Source of the DNA: Poteriospumella lacustris
Lineage: Eukaryota > Sar > Chrysophyceae > Chromulinales > Dinobryaceae
DNA length: 64,000 nt
Assembly (NCBI GenBank): GCA_008000375.1
Contig: SMOI01000119.1
Span: 1-64,000, forward strand
Reading direction: 5' to 3'
The notes beneath the pieces are model-generated. The model had not been told where the DNA came from. It was given only the letters and a program-made list of their open reading frames with translations, and did not search any database. Made by a program: the position numbers and the translations under genes. Shown here piece by piece: positions 18,939-33,900 of this stretch. The stretch's first letter is position 1, and each line of letters opens with the position of its first letter.

Positions 18939-21900
18939 ATGGGGAATGCGAACATTGTGGGACTTGAGGAGAGTGAATTAGCTCTTCGATCAGGAAATAT
19001 CTCACAGCAATTGCCACAATCAATCAACGCGAAATCTTATGAAAACTTAATGCAAACCCCAGCATTCAAGGATTTTCTTCTTAGAAATTTAGACGATGAT
19101 TTCTGGCTCTCGAATCTTTTGGACGACCCAAACGAGAGTGTTCTCAAATCGTTTGATGCTTTCCAAACCGCAACAGAAGAGGAAAAGCAGAAGATTCACA
19201 CTGAAATAGCAAAAATGAATAATTGTGCTCAAGCAGGAATCAATGTAAGTTGGGTCCCATCTTTTCATGTCTTCAGTGATTCGTCTGATGGTTGTTTCTA
19301 CAGTTGAAACTGGTCGAGGTTTTGTCAACCATGGAGAGAAATCTGCGGACTGTTTCAGTTGCCGAATCTATGCCCTACCTAAGCTCTTTTCAACGTCGCT
19401 TGGTTGTTTACGGAGCTCTTCGTGAGGCTCTTGAGTATGAGCGGAAGCTAACTTTCAATGTGGAAACGAATATGAGTGCTTCTGTTTCACAGCTGAACAG
19501 CAAGTCCTTCCCAGAGTTGCTTGCGATAAATTCCATGTCATCCTTTGGATTGGGTTTACTGAAGATGTTTCCTGTTCTTCTCGATGCGATGAACCCTGAA
19601 GATAAACGCTTTCATTTGCCACTTCTTCAACTCACGGAGAATTTATCGTTGATGGGCGACAAGGTTCTTTTCCCATCTTGGTCGCCAAGAAAGAAAAGAC
19701 CTCTTATTTCCATTCCTATAGCAGACAGTGCTATAATGGTAAACAAGAAACGCCAAGGACCAAATGGCCCATGGAATTGCAAAGGTGGGACATTTGACGT
19801 ATCGTTTGATGAACCTGTTTCGGTGTCGACGATCATGGCCTCATGGGCTCCTCCAAGTTCTACAAACAGTGAAAACAAGCTGGGAATTCCGGAGTGGTTC
19901 ACTGTTTCGGTTCGCAACTCATCGTCTGCTGTCTTTCAAGAGATCGGCTGCTTCTATCCCGATAAAGAGAAGGATTTGCAAGGATCTTGGACACAGTTCT
20001 ATGAAGTGGATGCAAAGGATGCTAATGTGTTGCGCTTAACATTCAGTCGCCGTTTATCGCCTTCAAGCACCTTGAATGAATGCAAACTGTTCAAGTTTAA
20101 CGTGTTTGCCGGTGACAATGCCGTCGAACACGTCGACGTTCAAGGGCTCCTCATCAGCGCTCAGAATTCGCTGGTGAGTATTCTTCCTCACGCAGCGGTT
20201 GATTCATTAACTTCACCGAAAGTGTGGAAGGCCGTGTTAGCCTTGATTCGATCTTCCGCGTCTCTCCAAGTTCTGCTCAATTTTCTGGAGCGAGGAGTTT
20301 CGCCTTCCATATCGCTTGCCAACGATTCTGCGTCTGGTTTGTTGGAGTGTATGCACGCAGAACTCACCTCGTTGGTCGACCAGTATAACCGCACCTTTTG
20401 TACCGCTGTGGATGATGTCGATAAAGTCCATTTCAGTGATTCGGGACTTTCTGACGGCTTCACGGTCCACGAAAACGGCAAGAAGATAACGTGCAGCAGT
20501 GTTGATAGTCCTGCTGGTGACGGGACTTCCACCGCCACGACGAAGACCGCTTCCGGCTACGCCACTTTGCCTTTCCCCATGGATTCTGGTGTCTACGAAT
20601 GGGAACTTGAGTTTGTGAATCCGGTTGATATCAGCGTTGGCGTGGCGACGAACGGTTGCGAAGGAGACATTCAAACCGTCTCCCGAAGCGCTTGGTTGAT
20701 TCCATCGAATGGAACGGTGCTACGTGCCAAGGGAGAAATCGGTGATTTGAAAGTTCCTGTGTTTGGTTCATCGGCGTGTCGCTGTGTGTTCACCTATGAC
20801 ACCCGGACCAAGTTTCTCACCTTCAATTTGGATGGCATCTCCCACGGTGTGGTGTTTGAAGACATCAACGTCACGGTGGTACCGATCGTGATCTTCAAAG
20901 CTTCATCCGACGCTGCGGGACGCGAAGTCAGTATCACTCGATTTTCAAAGGCTTCGTCCTCGCGAAAGGAAACGGAACAATTGGTGGCGCTCCCGTTGAG
21001 TGCGTCAGGTTCTTTCACCGAGGGCGTCTGGTCCCTGTTGGCAGAAATGAGCAAAGTTCATCTTGCATGGTTGGAACGCATTCCAGAGAAAGGTTACGCC
21101 TTGGAACATCCTTTTTGCGCGGAGGTTTCCATTCCTGTAATCGAGACGCTGTCAAAGATGGTGCTGCATCACCTGGGTGATGGTCGAACGGCCATTGTAC
21201 CCAAAATATTGTCGGTTTTGGAGTTGCAATTCGCGATTATGTCGGGCTCGAATCTGTCGTTGGATCACGTTCATCGGTACCTGGCAGAATCGTTGTCGAA
21301 AGATCATCCGTTGGAACGAGCAACCCCGCACTTGTTGGCCCTGAAAGATGTTCTTCTCCGATTGGTCAAATCCAACGATCAGGTGTTGAAGCTGCCGGCC
21401 GTGAAGACTTTCTGTCGTGGCATCGATATCTTCCTTCCGCAAGGAGCAGAACGCGTTGCCACATTGGTCGAGATGCTCCGTTATCGTCACCTCGCGGGTA
21501 ACGATGCCAGCGACTTGTTGATCATGGAGATGGTCTTGGAGCGTCTAGGCACGACGAAACAGATCGCCGATGTCGTCGATCTCTTTGTCCGTACCGGCGA
21601 TGCGAACATTACGGCCTTCATTCCATTGGTCTTGGAAATCACACGTGCTGAATTGCTGACCAACTTGCAAGCACAGCCTCTTGAACCATCGTCGTTTGTC
21701 AAATTGGCCACTGCGACCATCTCCAAACTCTCCGAGGAAGTCACCTTGCGAATCACAACATCAGAGAACGTCAGTCTGAATAGAATTGAAGATCTGTTCA
21801 CCTCTTTGCTGAAGTCGCTGGTGAAGGAATCTTGTCAATTGCTGGCCGGCATCAATGAAACGACCGTTTCTTTGGATGAGTTCGGTCGGGACGAGTGGCT

Positions 21901-24900
21901 ACAGTCATCGTTTTTCGGCTCGGTCTTGTTTCCCTTGTTACACGTGACATGCATGCCGACGTTTCCCTTCGGTCTGCTGTCCAAGTGTTACCCTCTGTTT
22001 GTGACCCTGTCCGAAGCCTTGTCACCGATCATCGCGAAATTTTCGTCGTGTCAGAAGGCTCGAGAATTGCTGGCCTCGAGCTTACGCGGAGGAACCAGCG
22101 ATGCATCCAACGGTGTCAAAGGCTGGAAGGTCATCAAGGCCATGTTTGATGACGCTGACAACACCTTCACCATCAATGACAATGGCATGACGTTTACGTC
22201 GACTCAATCAACGAACACGTGTGCGTTGGTCAACGTTGGCTTTGGGGCCGGCGAAAAGGCTGCATGGGAGTTTCTGTTGGAAGTCGATTCGAACAGCGAT
22301 GAATGTTCGGTCTTCGGTGCCGCCCGAAAGCCGTTGAACAGTCGTTGCTACAGCTCCTCCCAAGATTTATGGATGCGTCGCGCGTACAACGGTTACATGT
22401 ACGCACAAGGCTCCACCACGGGTCAACATATGGACAAAATCCATCCGGGTGATGTGGTTCGTGTTGAATTCGATGGAGATGCTGGAACGTTGAGCTATTC
22501 GGTGAATGGTGGACCGTTAGAATTGGGGTTTTCCAACATTACCGACGAGGTGTACCCTGCCTGCGGAAGTTACCGCAACAGCGTGTCCATCAAACTCTTG
22601 AAAGTCGAAGTGTTTCAGTACCAAAGCGAAGATACCTGGCAAAGCGCCCAAGAAAGTCGCCCGTTGGCTGAGATGGGATGGGTATCATCGAATGCTGATG
22701 TCGTGTTGCACAATGGTACCGAACCAAATCAGCTCGTGCACCCTTTGACGAAGGAGAAGATCAAACCAACGAAATCAACCAAAGCATGGGCCACCGGACG
22801 AGGCTCACGTGGAAGCTATTTTGGTGTTCATGAATGGGCATACGAATTCACCGACGAACCGGACGGACGATTTGAATTCGGAGCGGTCGTCGGTGCATTC
22901 GCGCACGACAAGAGTCTGTCGGATCTGACCTACACGATGAGCGAGACATCGTCCACCGCAGGAGCAACGGACGATAGCTACGCCTTGGCTTGGACGTCGA
23001 CAGGAGCATTGTTTTTCAATGGCAAACGTATCCGAGACAGTTATGGTGTGCAAGGGTTCCCTTTCTCCAAGGGAACCATCGTCCGAATGCAAGTGAACTT
23101 CGAGAAACGTACCATTTCCTTCAATGTGAATGGGGCATCGATGGGAATCGCCTTCAACGATCATGTGCCCGGAGTGAAACGAATGTTCCGTCGGTTGTCC
23201 GTGAAGCATTTGCTGTTTCCAGCGGTGGCCATCAACAAAATTGGTACGAAATTGAAACTGTCGGGGTCCGGATTGGGCGGATCCACCGTGATTCCCTTTG
23301 CCATGTCGGCGGCGTATACATTGTCGTGTAACGTCGGTCAAACGACATTGCGGTTGCTGACATTCTACCCGGTGGAGAAAAAGGAACGAGATTTGTTGCC
23401 GTGGCTGCAGTCACCGTTGTTCATCGCGGGCATCTCACCGAACCTGCAATTGATGCGTGACATTGGCCTGTTGAGTGACAGTTCGTACACGTTTCTTCTC
23501 TTGTCGATGGCACCATTCCAAGCGATGCTTGACAAAGACGCCGTCCCCTTGGATGCGCAACTGTTGGATTTCGTCCGCTACGATGGTGGCAGCCCCATGT
23601 CAGAGACTGCCCATCGGTTCTTGGAATGGATGGAGAGCCAAGAACCGGAACTGCCCGCCCTACGGAAAATGCTCGAACGGAACGGAACCTATCGTTTCTT
23701 GGCATGTGAACTGCCGTACGTAGCGTGTTTGATTCGTCAAGCCGGGTTGGAGAAAGAGTTTGCGGCCATCGTGACGAAGCTACAGGAGGGGGGCGAACAA
23801 CCCGGTTGCAGTGCGGATATGGCGTTGGTATGGCAGAAGACGAAACAGCTCCGCGTGTATTTGCGTGTTCAACGACAGAAATTGTTGGCTGCTGCGGCTT
23901 CTGCTGCAGAGGCGGCGGCGGAAGAGGCATCGCCATCACCGACACCGTCACCATCGTCCCCCGTGCCTGCCACCGCTACGAGCGACAGTGTCCCCACCGC
24001 TGAGAGTTCTGCCAGCGATGCGTCCACAGGGGCGGCGGTCTCGTCAGAGGGAACTTCGTCTGACTCTGCACATACCGTGTCGACTGCGACGGGTCGTTCA
24101 GATTCGCCTGTTCCTTACGCCGCCTCCTCGTCGTCCGCCGCGTCCGAATCGTTCGTGAACTATTTTGAAACGGTCAAATGGCTCGTGCAGGGGCAGTGGC
24201 AGTGCACTGTGAAGAAAGGGGACAGCACCTTGACCATCAGTCGTATCGGTGTGGATGCGGTGCGTAAAATCGTGATCATTGAAGCGGCGGTGAAGTCGAT
24301 CAACCGGAACGTGGACTTGGACACGTCCCTGTTCGAGAGTGCGTCGTTGACCATCAATGACACCGAATACAACGAATTGAATGTGATGGAGCTCAAGAAG
24401 CAGCAAGCACGCTTGATGGTGTCCCTCACGTTTTACGTATCCACGGAGGTGGCGGAGTTGGAATCTCTTCACAATACCGACGCCACATTTGCCATCGGAA
24501 GTGGCGCCGATGTGGCAACCATTGAATTGTCCCGGAAGATTACCTCGGACGCTGCTTCTGAACGAACGGCCTTTGAGTTGCTCTGTCGGAAGATTACGAA
24601 GAAAGCGCAGTTCTTGTTTTTCATGAACGTAGCTGAATCCTCGACGCAGTTTTCTTCACGTGGCAAGCTGCTCGGACTGTCGTCGATGTATTCGAGCGTC
24701 TCCGGCGTCTCCTTGCAACCCAAATTGTCCGATTTGTCACGTTGGAAGACCCCGCAAGAACGATGGAAACGAGTAATTCACTTCTTGCACGTGCAGCAAA
24801 GCAAGATCAAGAAACAGTTGTCGTTTACGGCGGTGGGTGAAGACGGCGCCTTACCGACTCCACCGGCGGCGTTTCAACGACAGCCCAGTCTGACGTTTCA

Positions 24901-27900
24901 AGATCCACCGTCCGCCATTGATCGAGAGGAAGCCCTTGTTGACGAAGCCTTTAGTACTGGTGCGATATCCAATGCGAATGCCACGATTCAAGCCTGTGGA
25001 GTCTTCATTACGTCGGAGGACTTGGACTGGTCCGCCAACAGTTTGGCCGATGTCATTTCCCAACGTCTACGACGGGCGCATCTCCGATTGGATGCCTTGC
25101 GTTGCTTGGGACAATATCTCTCGTTGGATATTCATCACGTCGACCCGTTCTTGCCCTTTGCGGTCACCAGTTATCTGCAAAACTTCTTACGTCAAGCGCC
25201 GGAGCCGCAAGGTGACAAACTGGTGCCATCGGAGAAGATCACCGTTCATTACTTGTGCAATTTGGAAGGCTCTCCGACGCGGGTGTTGCGAGAGGTACAA
25301 GATGCGTTTGCGCATCTGTACAAGGAGTTGGCGAAGGTGTTGACCGTGCTCGTCCTGCATTGGGACGATGGATCACATCGTCGCTCTGCTGCGATGGGTG
25401 CCACCACGCCGCTCACGGATATGTCCATCGGTGCCGCAGCGACGTCCTCGACAGGACCCGACGCTGTGCAAGACACAACTGCTGGTGGAAGTGTCCATGG
25501 AATGGACTCGGCGTTGATGCTGTTCCCCGTGACGAACATTCTTCGTTTGTGGGGTCTGCAGTTCTCCGGACGAGACGTGTCGTGGATCCACGACTCGGGC
25601 CTCTTACCAATGCTGCACAAGGTCTGCTCCTTCCCGTTTTATGAACGGCAGGCGAGTGAATGGCGTCAAGCGGCGGCAAAGTTGTTGTCGGTGCTGGTAG
25701 AAGACCGTGAAGCGTCGCAAGCGTTGAAAGGGAAGTTCCGTTTGTGGGCACAGAAGACGGTGGATACGAACCTGTTGAATGGCAGCCTCACGGGACGTGA
25801 GTTGTTTGTCCACACGGTGCTGTCGTCATATTCGATGCTGACCCCCGCAGATTTGGACGCCCTCGTGACACCACAGACGTTGGCCACACTGCTGGATCCT
25901 GTTCGTGTCGAAGCCCGCGCCGGCCATCTCTATTGCCATGCCTCCTTAGCCGTCGCGAAGCAGGGGGATGACGCAGACGCCGCCAAGCCCAAGAAGAAAG
26001 CAGCAGCCGCGAGCACTACCTGTGAGGCTGTTCCTGCGGAAATGGAGGCCTGCGGTATGTTTGATCCCAATCACAAGGCCAGCCGTATGACGCTCAGCGA
26101 GGGCAATCGTCTCATGACGTTCGTCGGGAACAACGATCGTAGTGCCGTCATTGCCTTCGGAAATCTCGCTTTCCAACGCGACCACGTCGATACGCGTGGC
26201 AATTATTTCGAAATCACGATTGTGCAGCTTGGAGCGGGGGATATTGGCATCGGGCTGGCCGCTGCGGACGTCCCAACCTCCTCGCAGATGCCCGGATGGG
26301 TGCGTCATTCGTATGGCTACCATGGTGACGATGGGCGCAAGTTTGGCGCCGGTAAAACCGCCGGCGATTGGCCGTTGTTTGCTGCGGGTGATATCATCGG
26401 CTGTGGCGTGGACTTTACGCGACAAATCATTTTCTTCACACGAAATGGCAGCTTGTTGGGTACCGCGTTTGAAGGAGTGAGCGAGGAAGAGCTGTTTCCC
26501 GTGGTGGGCTTGTCGAACCGCAACTTGCTCACCTGCGGTCTCAAGATCAACTTTGGCATGGAACCCTTCGCCTATGTGGATGCCCAAGCCATTGGCAACA
26601 AATTGGCGATCGATGAGCGTGTCAAACGAGAAGCTGCGTACGAACTGGCTTGGCAAGTGGCAGCATCGTCAGCGTCCCTCACGGCGGGCGGCTCGGCTGC
26701 TGCCGACGACGTCAACGACGTGCCTGCACTGGTGGTGGATCCATGGACCATGGCACTGGCGGAATTCCGTGAAAAGGACTTGAAAATGAAGGAACTGTCC
26801 CAGCTGCGCAGTATGTCGAGTGGCTTGCTGCGCTACCTGTTATTCACCTTCAGCAAACTGAGCCAAGACCGTGACGTGTCGTTTGAAGCCACCTTGTCCA
26901 CGGACGATGCGCAAATTGAGAAGCCTGCCTTGGTGAAGGACGTCTCCACCTTTGGCACACCGAAGTTAGAGACCAGTTACGACGCGTTGCATGTGCAATC
27001 GACCATTATTCGTGCGCTGTGTCATGAAATCGCGGTTGGTGCGGAGTATTTACGCCAATGGCAACGGCCGGGTCATGCGCCACGTTCGACGTATGAGATT
27101 GAGAACGACTTGCTTCTCGGCGGCATCCACCGCGAAGTCAGTTCCCTCGCCCCGCCGGTGGTGTTGGAACGTCACGAAGTGAGCCACATGCTGCAAGCAG
27201 ACTTACAGACGTTCAGTCTTCTCTGTGCGACCAGTTTGGCGGCGAAAGCGGATCTCTCACAGACACCGGTGCTGCGAACGTTGTTGCGTATTCTCGACTG
27301 TGAAGGATCGACCGCGCAACTGGTCGTCATGAGCTTGTTGCGGTCGTTGTTGCCACAGCTGGATCCGGCCTGTGTGGAAGAGGCCTTCACCGCCGCGGAT
27401 CTCCTATCGACCCCAGACTCGGTTGTCAGCGGTGATGTCACCGCTCCACCACCACCGCCAGTTCACGAAGGTCGCCGCGCGGCCCGACGTCTACCGGATC
27501 ATTTCGTCCGCACCATTTTGGCGCACATCGCCAAGGTCTTGGACACCGATCCGGCGTCTGCGACAGACACCGCCGCCACCACCACCGCCTCAGTCACCGA
27601 GGGCAAAGCCGCGGTGGCGCACGGTCACGGCAGCTTGCTGACGTCCATCGGGTACGCCAAGATCAAATTGCTGCAGGCGCTCTTTGAAGCGCCGTCGTGG
27701 AGTGAAGTCATTGCGTACAACATTCTGCACGCGCTGAAGAGTGCCGACCAGCTCCTGCGCGAGGAGACCAGCTCGCTAGCCACCAAGGCGGCGGCGACGA
27801 CGACGACGTCAACGGTCCTGGCGACCCAGCGACACGCGTATATGATGGCCTGTGCCGCTGCCTCCTGTCTGGGATCTACCGCCATCGCCTTATCCGGCAG

Positions 27901-30900
27901 CATGGTTCAATCCGAATTGGGGGCACAGTTCGTGTTGATCTCAGCGTCTCCCCACGCGGCGGAGAAGGACGTGGTCCAAGTGGAGAACATTCGCGACTTT
28001 TCCTTCACCAAACACATCGAAACGGTGCACCGTAGCAAGTTGACGTTGGTCCCGACGAGTGTGGCCGTCGATTTCTCGAAATTGTCGTTGCCGCTCGTCA
28101 CCCATTTGATGTCGCTCGTGGAAAGCCTGTTGCGTTGGTTGGTGACGCGTATGGCTCACCCGGACCGGGTGATCTTTGCCGAACTGACGGAGGTGGAACG
28201 TCAACGCTTGCGCCTGGCGAATTTCTTGATGTTTTCGACGTGTACGTTGCTCCAATCGCAGCCGGAGGTGATGATCGATGGGATTCAAGAGGCCGACGTC
28301 CTGGCGGTGTTGGGTCACCTGGCCACGTTGTGTCAGCCGATGGATACGTTGTATTCGATGGCGAAACTGCAAGAGTTGTGGCGATTGGCACAGGAGAAGT
28401 GTCTGGAAGGGTATTACTCGTCGTCGTTTGGGGGTCGAAAGATGATGCAACGGCAGCTGTCTGGCGGCGGAACCGCTGGCAGTGGTCCAGGCGAGGACGG
28501 TTTGTCGGTGATGGAGATTGATGAAGGGTCCAGTGACCGTGGTCTGTTCGAAATCAGCCTCGTCTCGCGTATGTCGCGTGATCAACTCGTGAAATCCTTC
28601 GCCGAGCAGCACAACATCTCCGAAGAGAAGAGCCTCCGTGTCTTGGAACACGCGGAAATGGACGTCGCGTTGGCGGAATCGATGGTCAGTCGATTCCCCG
28701 ATGAAGTCGAAGCCAGCGGGGCTTGGTTCCGTACCGCACTGGTCAGCAGCGTCGACGAAACACCCACGCTCAGTGATGAGAACGTCTTGAGAGGCATCGA
28801 GCACGCCGCGACCAAGTTCACCGACGAAAAACGCGACTCGGCGCATGCGTCGTGGCTCTTGGAAGCGCTGACCCCCGCCGACAAAGTCGACGTCCCCTTC
28901 TTTGTCCTGGCGAGTACCGACGAAGGCAAATCGCCCTGTGAACCCGAACAGGTGGGCACGTGTCGTGAAATCTACGAAACCGATGCGTTGGTCGAGATGG
29001 TCTCGATGGAGCGTGGCGTGTCGCTGATGAAGCTGCTGCCGCTGACGAATCTGCGCAAGATCAAGGAATGGTACGGCCTCTCGCCCAAGTACATCCCGCT
29101 GCAGGCGTCGAAGATCGACTTTGGGTTGTCGCTGATTTCGAGTCGTCAGTTGGTGTCGCAGTTGATCAGTTGTGGCGGCGCGATGTCGTCGAGTCTCTTC
29201 GCCGATGTGCAGAAAGGCGTCAGCGTCATCAAACTCGCTTCGATTGCCTCGGCCAAATCGACCACCGACGATTCCTTCCGCGTGATGGTGGAAGGTTTCA
29301 CCGCGCCGGCAGCAGTCGCAGCAGCATCGTCATCGTCCGCATCAGCATCGACGACCTCGAGCGCTGCTGCCGCCGCCGCCTCTGCGATCCTGGCAGACGG
29401 TGAAGATGGAGAGCAACGACTGGTCGAATCGATCGTCGAGGACGCCACGTCGATGTTGGATGCCATTTGCTCGACGTCGTTGGCGAAACGGGCCTCTGCT
29501 GCTGGGGGCTCATCGGCATCGACGAGCAGTTCTACGGACCATGGCGCGTCGCAGGGCTTCCGGATCACGTCGCCGCATCCGTTCGTCTGTTCGCCGCGGG
29601 AACACGTGGGCAAGATCGTCGTCCCGAACACGTGGACCGGCGCCACCGTCAAGTTCCACCCCAATTGCCGCACGCCGACCGACCGCGCCGTGCTGCAGTT
29701 CTTCCAAAGCACCGAAGACTTCCTCGCGTCCTCGCCGTCCCATTCCTTCTCGGGGACCCATTTCCAAGAATTCCCCGTCGCGTGTGGTGCGCCGTTGTAT
29801 TACAAGTTCATCGCCCGGGCGGGCAGTGATCGTGCACCACTGGCGATGACCATCGTCACGGGTGACGCGGCGATGGAACCCGGCAGTGCGAACATCATTG
29901 CGCTGTCGGCGAATGCGCCGGTGGGACTGGGCACAGAGGACAATTTGTTCAATTTGTTCAGCGAAGGCGATGACAGCGCCACGTCCTTGGCGATGGCGTC
30001 GTGCCAAGCGTTGTCGTCGGGTTTCTGGTGCTTTGAAGTGACTGTGAAGGCGCTGGGCCACGATACCGCGAGTGCGGCGATTGGCTTCGTCGCGGAGGGA
30101 ATGACGACGTCCGAGGTACACGAGTTGGATCCATCGCAGGCGCTGATCTTCAGCACGGACATCGGCCGTGAGTCTTCGGTGCTGGGTGCCTGGGAAGAGG
30201 GCGACGTGTTGACGGTGATGATCTCGTTCCAAGAGACGGCGACGGTCCTGTTCATGGGGCGCAACGGTCGCTGGGCCGTACAACGTCGACCGTACGCGAT
30301 GGCGAATCTGAAGCCCGCAATTCTCTTGTCGCAGAAAATGCGACTGGCCGTGAACTTTGGCGATCTACCGTTTGCGTTCCGCTGTACCGACGCGGAGCTG
30401 TTGCGTGCGCATCAGTGTCGTATCGAAGACCTGAAAGCCTGCCATCTGAATCAAGAGGATTCCTCGTTGATGGAACAGGCGTGGGGTTATGACTTTGTGG
30501 TGAAGCCGATCGTTGGGTTGGACGTGATCTTGACGAACGAGTTCGAGTTGGTGTGGTCGTCGAAGTCGGATGAATCGGGGGTCAACAAGCCGGGTGAACC
30601 GGGGACGAAGTTCTGGGTCTGGCGCGCCAAGGCCCGTAAGAACTACTTCCCCGTCGCGGATATCATCACGTTGTCTCCGCATCCACCGGCGCGTTCGATT
30701 TTGTTGAACCGTGCGCAAACGAAAGCGCCTCAATCGTTCGCGTGTGTCTTCAACAGCTCCAAAGCGAGTTTTGCGGTGTGGCGCCCGAAGCCACCGGAGA
30801 ATTACGTGAGCCTGGGTGACGTGGTGAACAATTCGTCGTCGGGCACGACGGTGCCCAGTGTGTCCACCGTCGTGTGTGTCCCCAAATGGGCGACGAAAGC

Positions 30901-33900
30901 CTGTGCGGTCTCTCAGCGGATGACGGTGTTTAGAAAAGTCGGCAACGAGGCCAAGAAAGAGACGAACCCGTCGCTGTGGCGGCTGGACAACGACTTGGGC
31001 TTCTTCCACGGCAGCCCGTACGACAAACGGACATCGGATGCACCGCGCCATGAGAACTTCGTCTTCAACGGCGTCGGCGAAGCCCACACGTTGTTGATGA
31101 ACATTGGCGCCCACATTCTCGCCGATTGGACCACCGAGGCGTCGATTCATACGCAGCCCAGTCTCCCGTGGGTCAATACGGTGCTCTCGACGTTGTTGCA
31201 GAGCCAGAAATGGCGACACGTCGTGTTGAAGGACACGTTGTTCAAGTCGCTGGTGAAGTATCTCAAGACGAGCACCGCCGTCACGCCGATCAAGCTCGTC
31301 CCGCTCTTGATTCAGATGGTGCGTCACGCGTACCAAGCCCACGTCCCGTTGCCGCTCGACGAAGTGAAGAATCTCTGCGGCGTCGTGTTGAACGAAGCGA
31401 TTGGGCTGATCCAGAGCAACAAGAAGACGGAAGTGCCCAAGTCGCTGACGACGCTGGTCGACTTGGTGGTCGAGATCCAGGCGGTGCTCGTGCAAGAGTC
31501 GACGAAGAAGGACCGCGTCAGTCGCAGTCGGCAGGCCGCCATCGTGCGGATGCAGAAGGAGATGCTCGAGAGCAAAGAAGACGACGACGAGGGCGCCGAC
31601 GGATACGCGGGCGGCGGCGGTGGTGCGGGGCTGATCGAAGAAAAAGAAGGCGACGCTGGCGACGACCTCACCGCCGCCGTCACCGCCGCGTCGGCGGCCT
31701 CGGCGACGTGGTGGGATCGTCCACCGTTGGATACCATCGACGTGAAAGTCCACCGCGTCATTCGCAAGGACAATTTGGAGGGTCTCTTCTCGAAGGAGTC
31801 GGTGCTCTTGAAGCTGAAGCAAGCGCTGAAGTTCTTGCACGCGCTGCGGCGACAAGATGCCGCCGCGGCCACTGCTGCGGCTGCGGCTGCGGCTTCTTCT
31901 TCTGCCGCGTCCGCGGCGGGTAGTGAGGCGGTGGGTACCCACGACGAGAGCGCCACCACCGATCGGTCGTATCCGAAGCTGATGACGTCGAAGATTTGGT
32001 TCGAGCACATCAGTCGCTGCGCGTACGTCGAGAGCTTCCATCCGTATCGCGAGCGGCGGTTCTTCAAACACCTGCGCTTCCCCGGCGCTCAGCACTTAAC
32101 GGTGACCTTTGACAAGCGCACGTCGTTGGCTGCCGGCGACGAATTGATCATCACCGTGCCGCGGGGCGCCTCTGTCTCGATCAAAGGGCCGATCGCCAAC
32201 GAGACGGAGCTGAAGGACCTGCGTCTGGTCGCCGACGAAGTGGTGATTTCGTTTGCCCGCGACGCGTCACGCGGTTCCGAGACGAATCCGACGCACGAAT
32301 GGGGCTGGGGCGTGTTGGTAGCCGCCGCGGGGCCCATCTTCGAGTCGGCTGTCCACCGCGTCGACTTGGCGCAAGAGATTGCGGCGATGGAAGCGCGACG
32401 CGCGTTGGCGATCGAAGAAGAGCTGCAGGATGCCAGCGGAGAGGACGGGGCTGTGGGCCGTTTGGACCGCGAGCGATCGCGCGGCTTCAGTCTCGGTGGC
32501 TACGGGTCCGACAGCGACACGGGGTCGGAGGAGAGCGGCCCCACGTGCGCACTCGACGTGCCGTTCGTGTGTCGCCCGCCGCTCTTCCGTCTGCGCCCCG
32601 AAGAAAAGGCGTTTTACGTGGCCACCGCCGCCACCGCCGCCACCAGCTCCACCGCCGCCGCCGCCGCCGCCGCTGCTGCTGCGTCGGACACGACGAGTAC
32701 GGAGGCGGTGGCGCAGCTGCTAACGGCCTTGGACACCCCCGGGGCCACTGCGGGCGACGACGACGGGGACGACGGGGAAGACGGCGGCGACACGCCCGGT
32801 CTGCCCGGCGGCTCTGACGGCGGCGACGAGTCGGTGCTCGACTCGGTCGGGTCACCGCGGCCGAAGTCGTCGCGTGGCAAGCGATCGACCGCCACTGCGG
32901 CGGGGGCCGCGGAGAACGCCGCGGCGGGAGCTTCCACGACGTCGACCGCGGGCGGCGAGGCCACCAGCGACCCGTTGAATCCGTTGCTGGTGTACGGGCC
33001 GGAACCAGAGAAGGCCATCGTCGTGCAGCACGGACAGCTGCTGAAGAAAGGCAGCGTCTCCGTGCCGCACGCGATGGAACTCGACGTGAAGATCGAACGC
33101 GTCACTCCTCCTGCGTCGGTGCCTGCGCCTGCCACCGACGGCGACGGTGACGGTGACGGTGCCGCCGCCGCAGCGTCTTCCCAGCAGGCGACGACGAAGT
33201 ACACGTACGTGTTGCTCGCGCGCAGCAGTAAAATTGAACCGGCGACGGCGCATGTGGTCGACGCGAACTGGTCGGGCAAGCTGACGGTGTCGGGCCACAC
33301 GATGCACTACCAGCTGTGGGCGCTGGAGACCGACAAACTCGCCGCCATTTTGAATCCAACCGCCGCCACCGAGGCCACCGAGGCCACCGAGGGCGATGAG
33401 GCCGCTGAGGCCGCTGCTGCAGACGCGACCACCGATGCCGCTACCGCTGCCACTGCTGGTGGTGCCGCGGTGGGTGCGACCGATGATCTTGCGGCGCCCG
33501 TCGTCCCCGACGAGGTAGACCCCTCGGAAATGGAGACCGCGCTGCTGCGTCAGCTTCGTCCGGCGGCGGCCCGCGAAATGGTCCTGTCCGCGGCAGAAAT
33601 CGCCGCAGCCGCCGCCGAAGCGGGACGCGAATTGGCGGCGATGAGCGGTGGCTGGTCGTGTTTGTTGTGCACGTTGATCAACGACGACAGCGACAGCGTC
33701 TGCGCGGTCTGCGGTACCGGTCGCGAGGGCGCGGGCGAGGCGGCGGAGGCGGAGCTGGCGGGTTGGTACTGCCCGCTCTGCACGCTCATCAACCCGCTGA
33801 CGGTGCAGGCGTGTGGCGCGTGTGGCCACGCGCGTCCAGCGGATGCCGAGGCCGAAGCGGCCGCCGACCACGACGAGAGCACCGCCGATTCGCCGACGCG

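Noticed and set aside
30365-32095. 576-codon antisense frame in the HECT gene
   Set aside because: Arg/His/Leu-rich composition typical of a reversed GC-rich coding strand; the sense frame holds the Vps62-like motif here.
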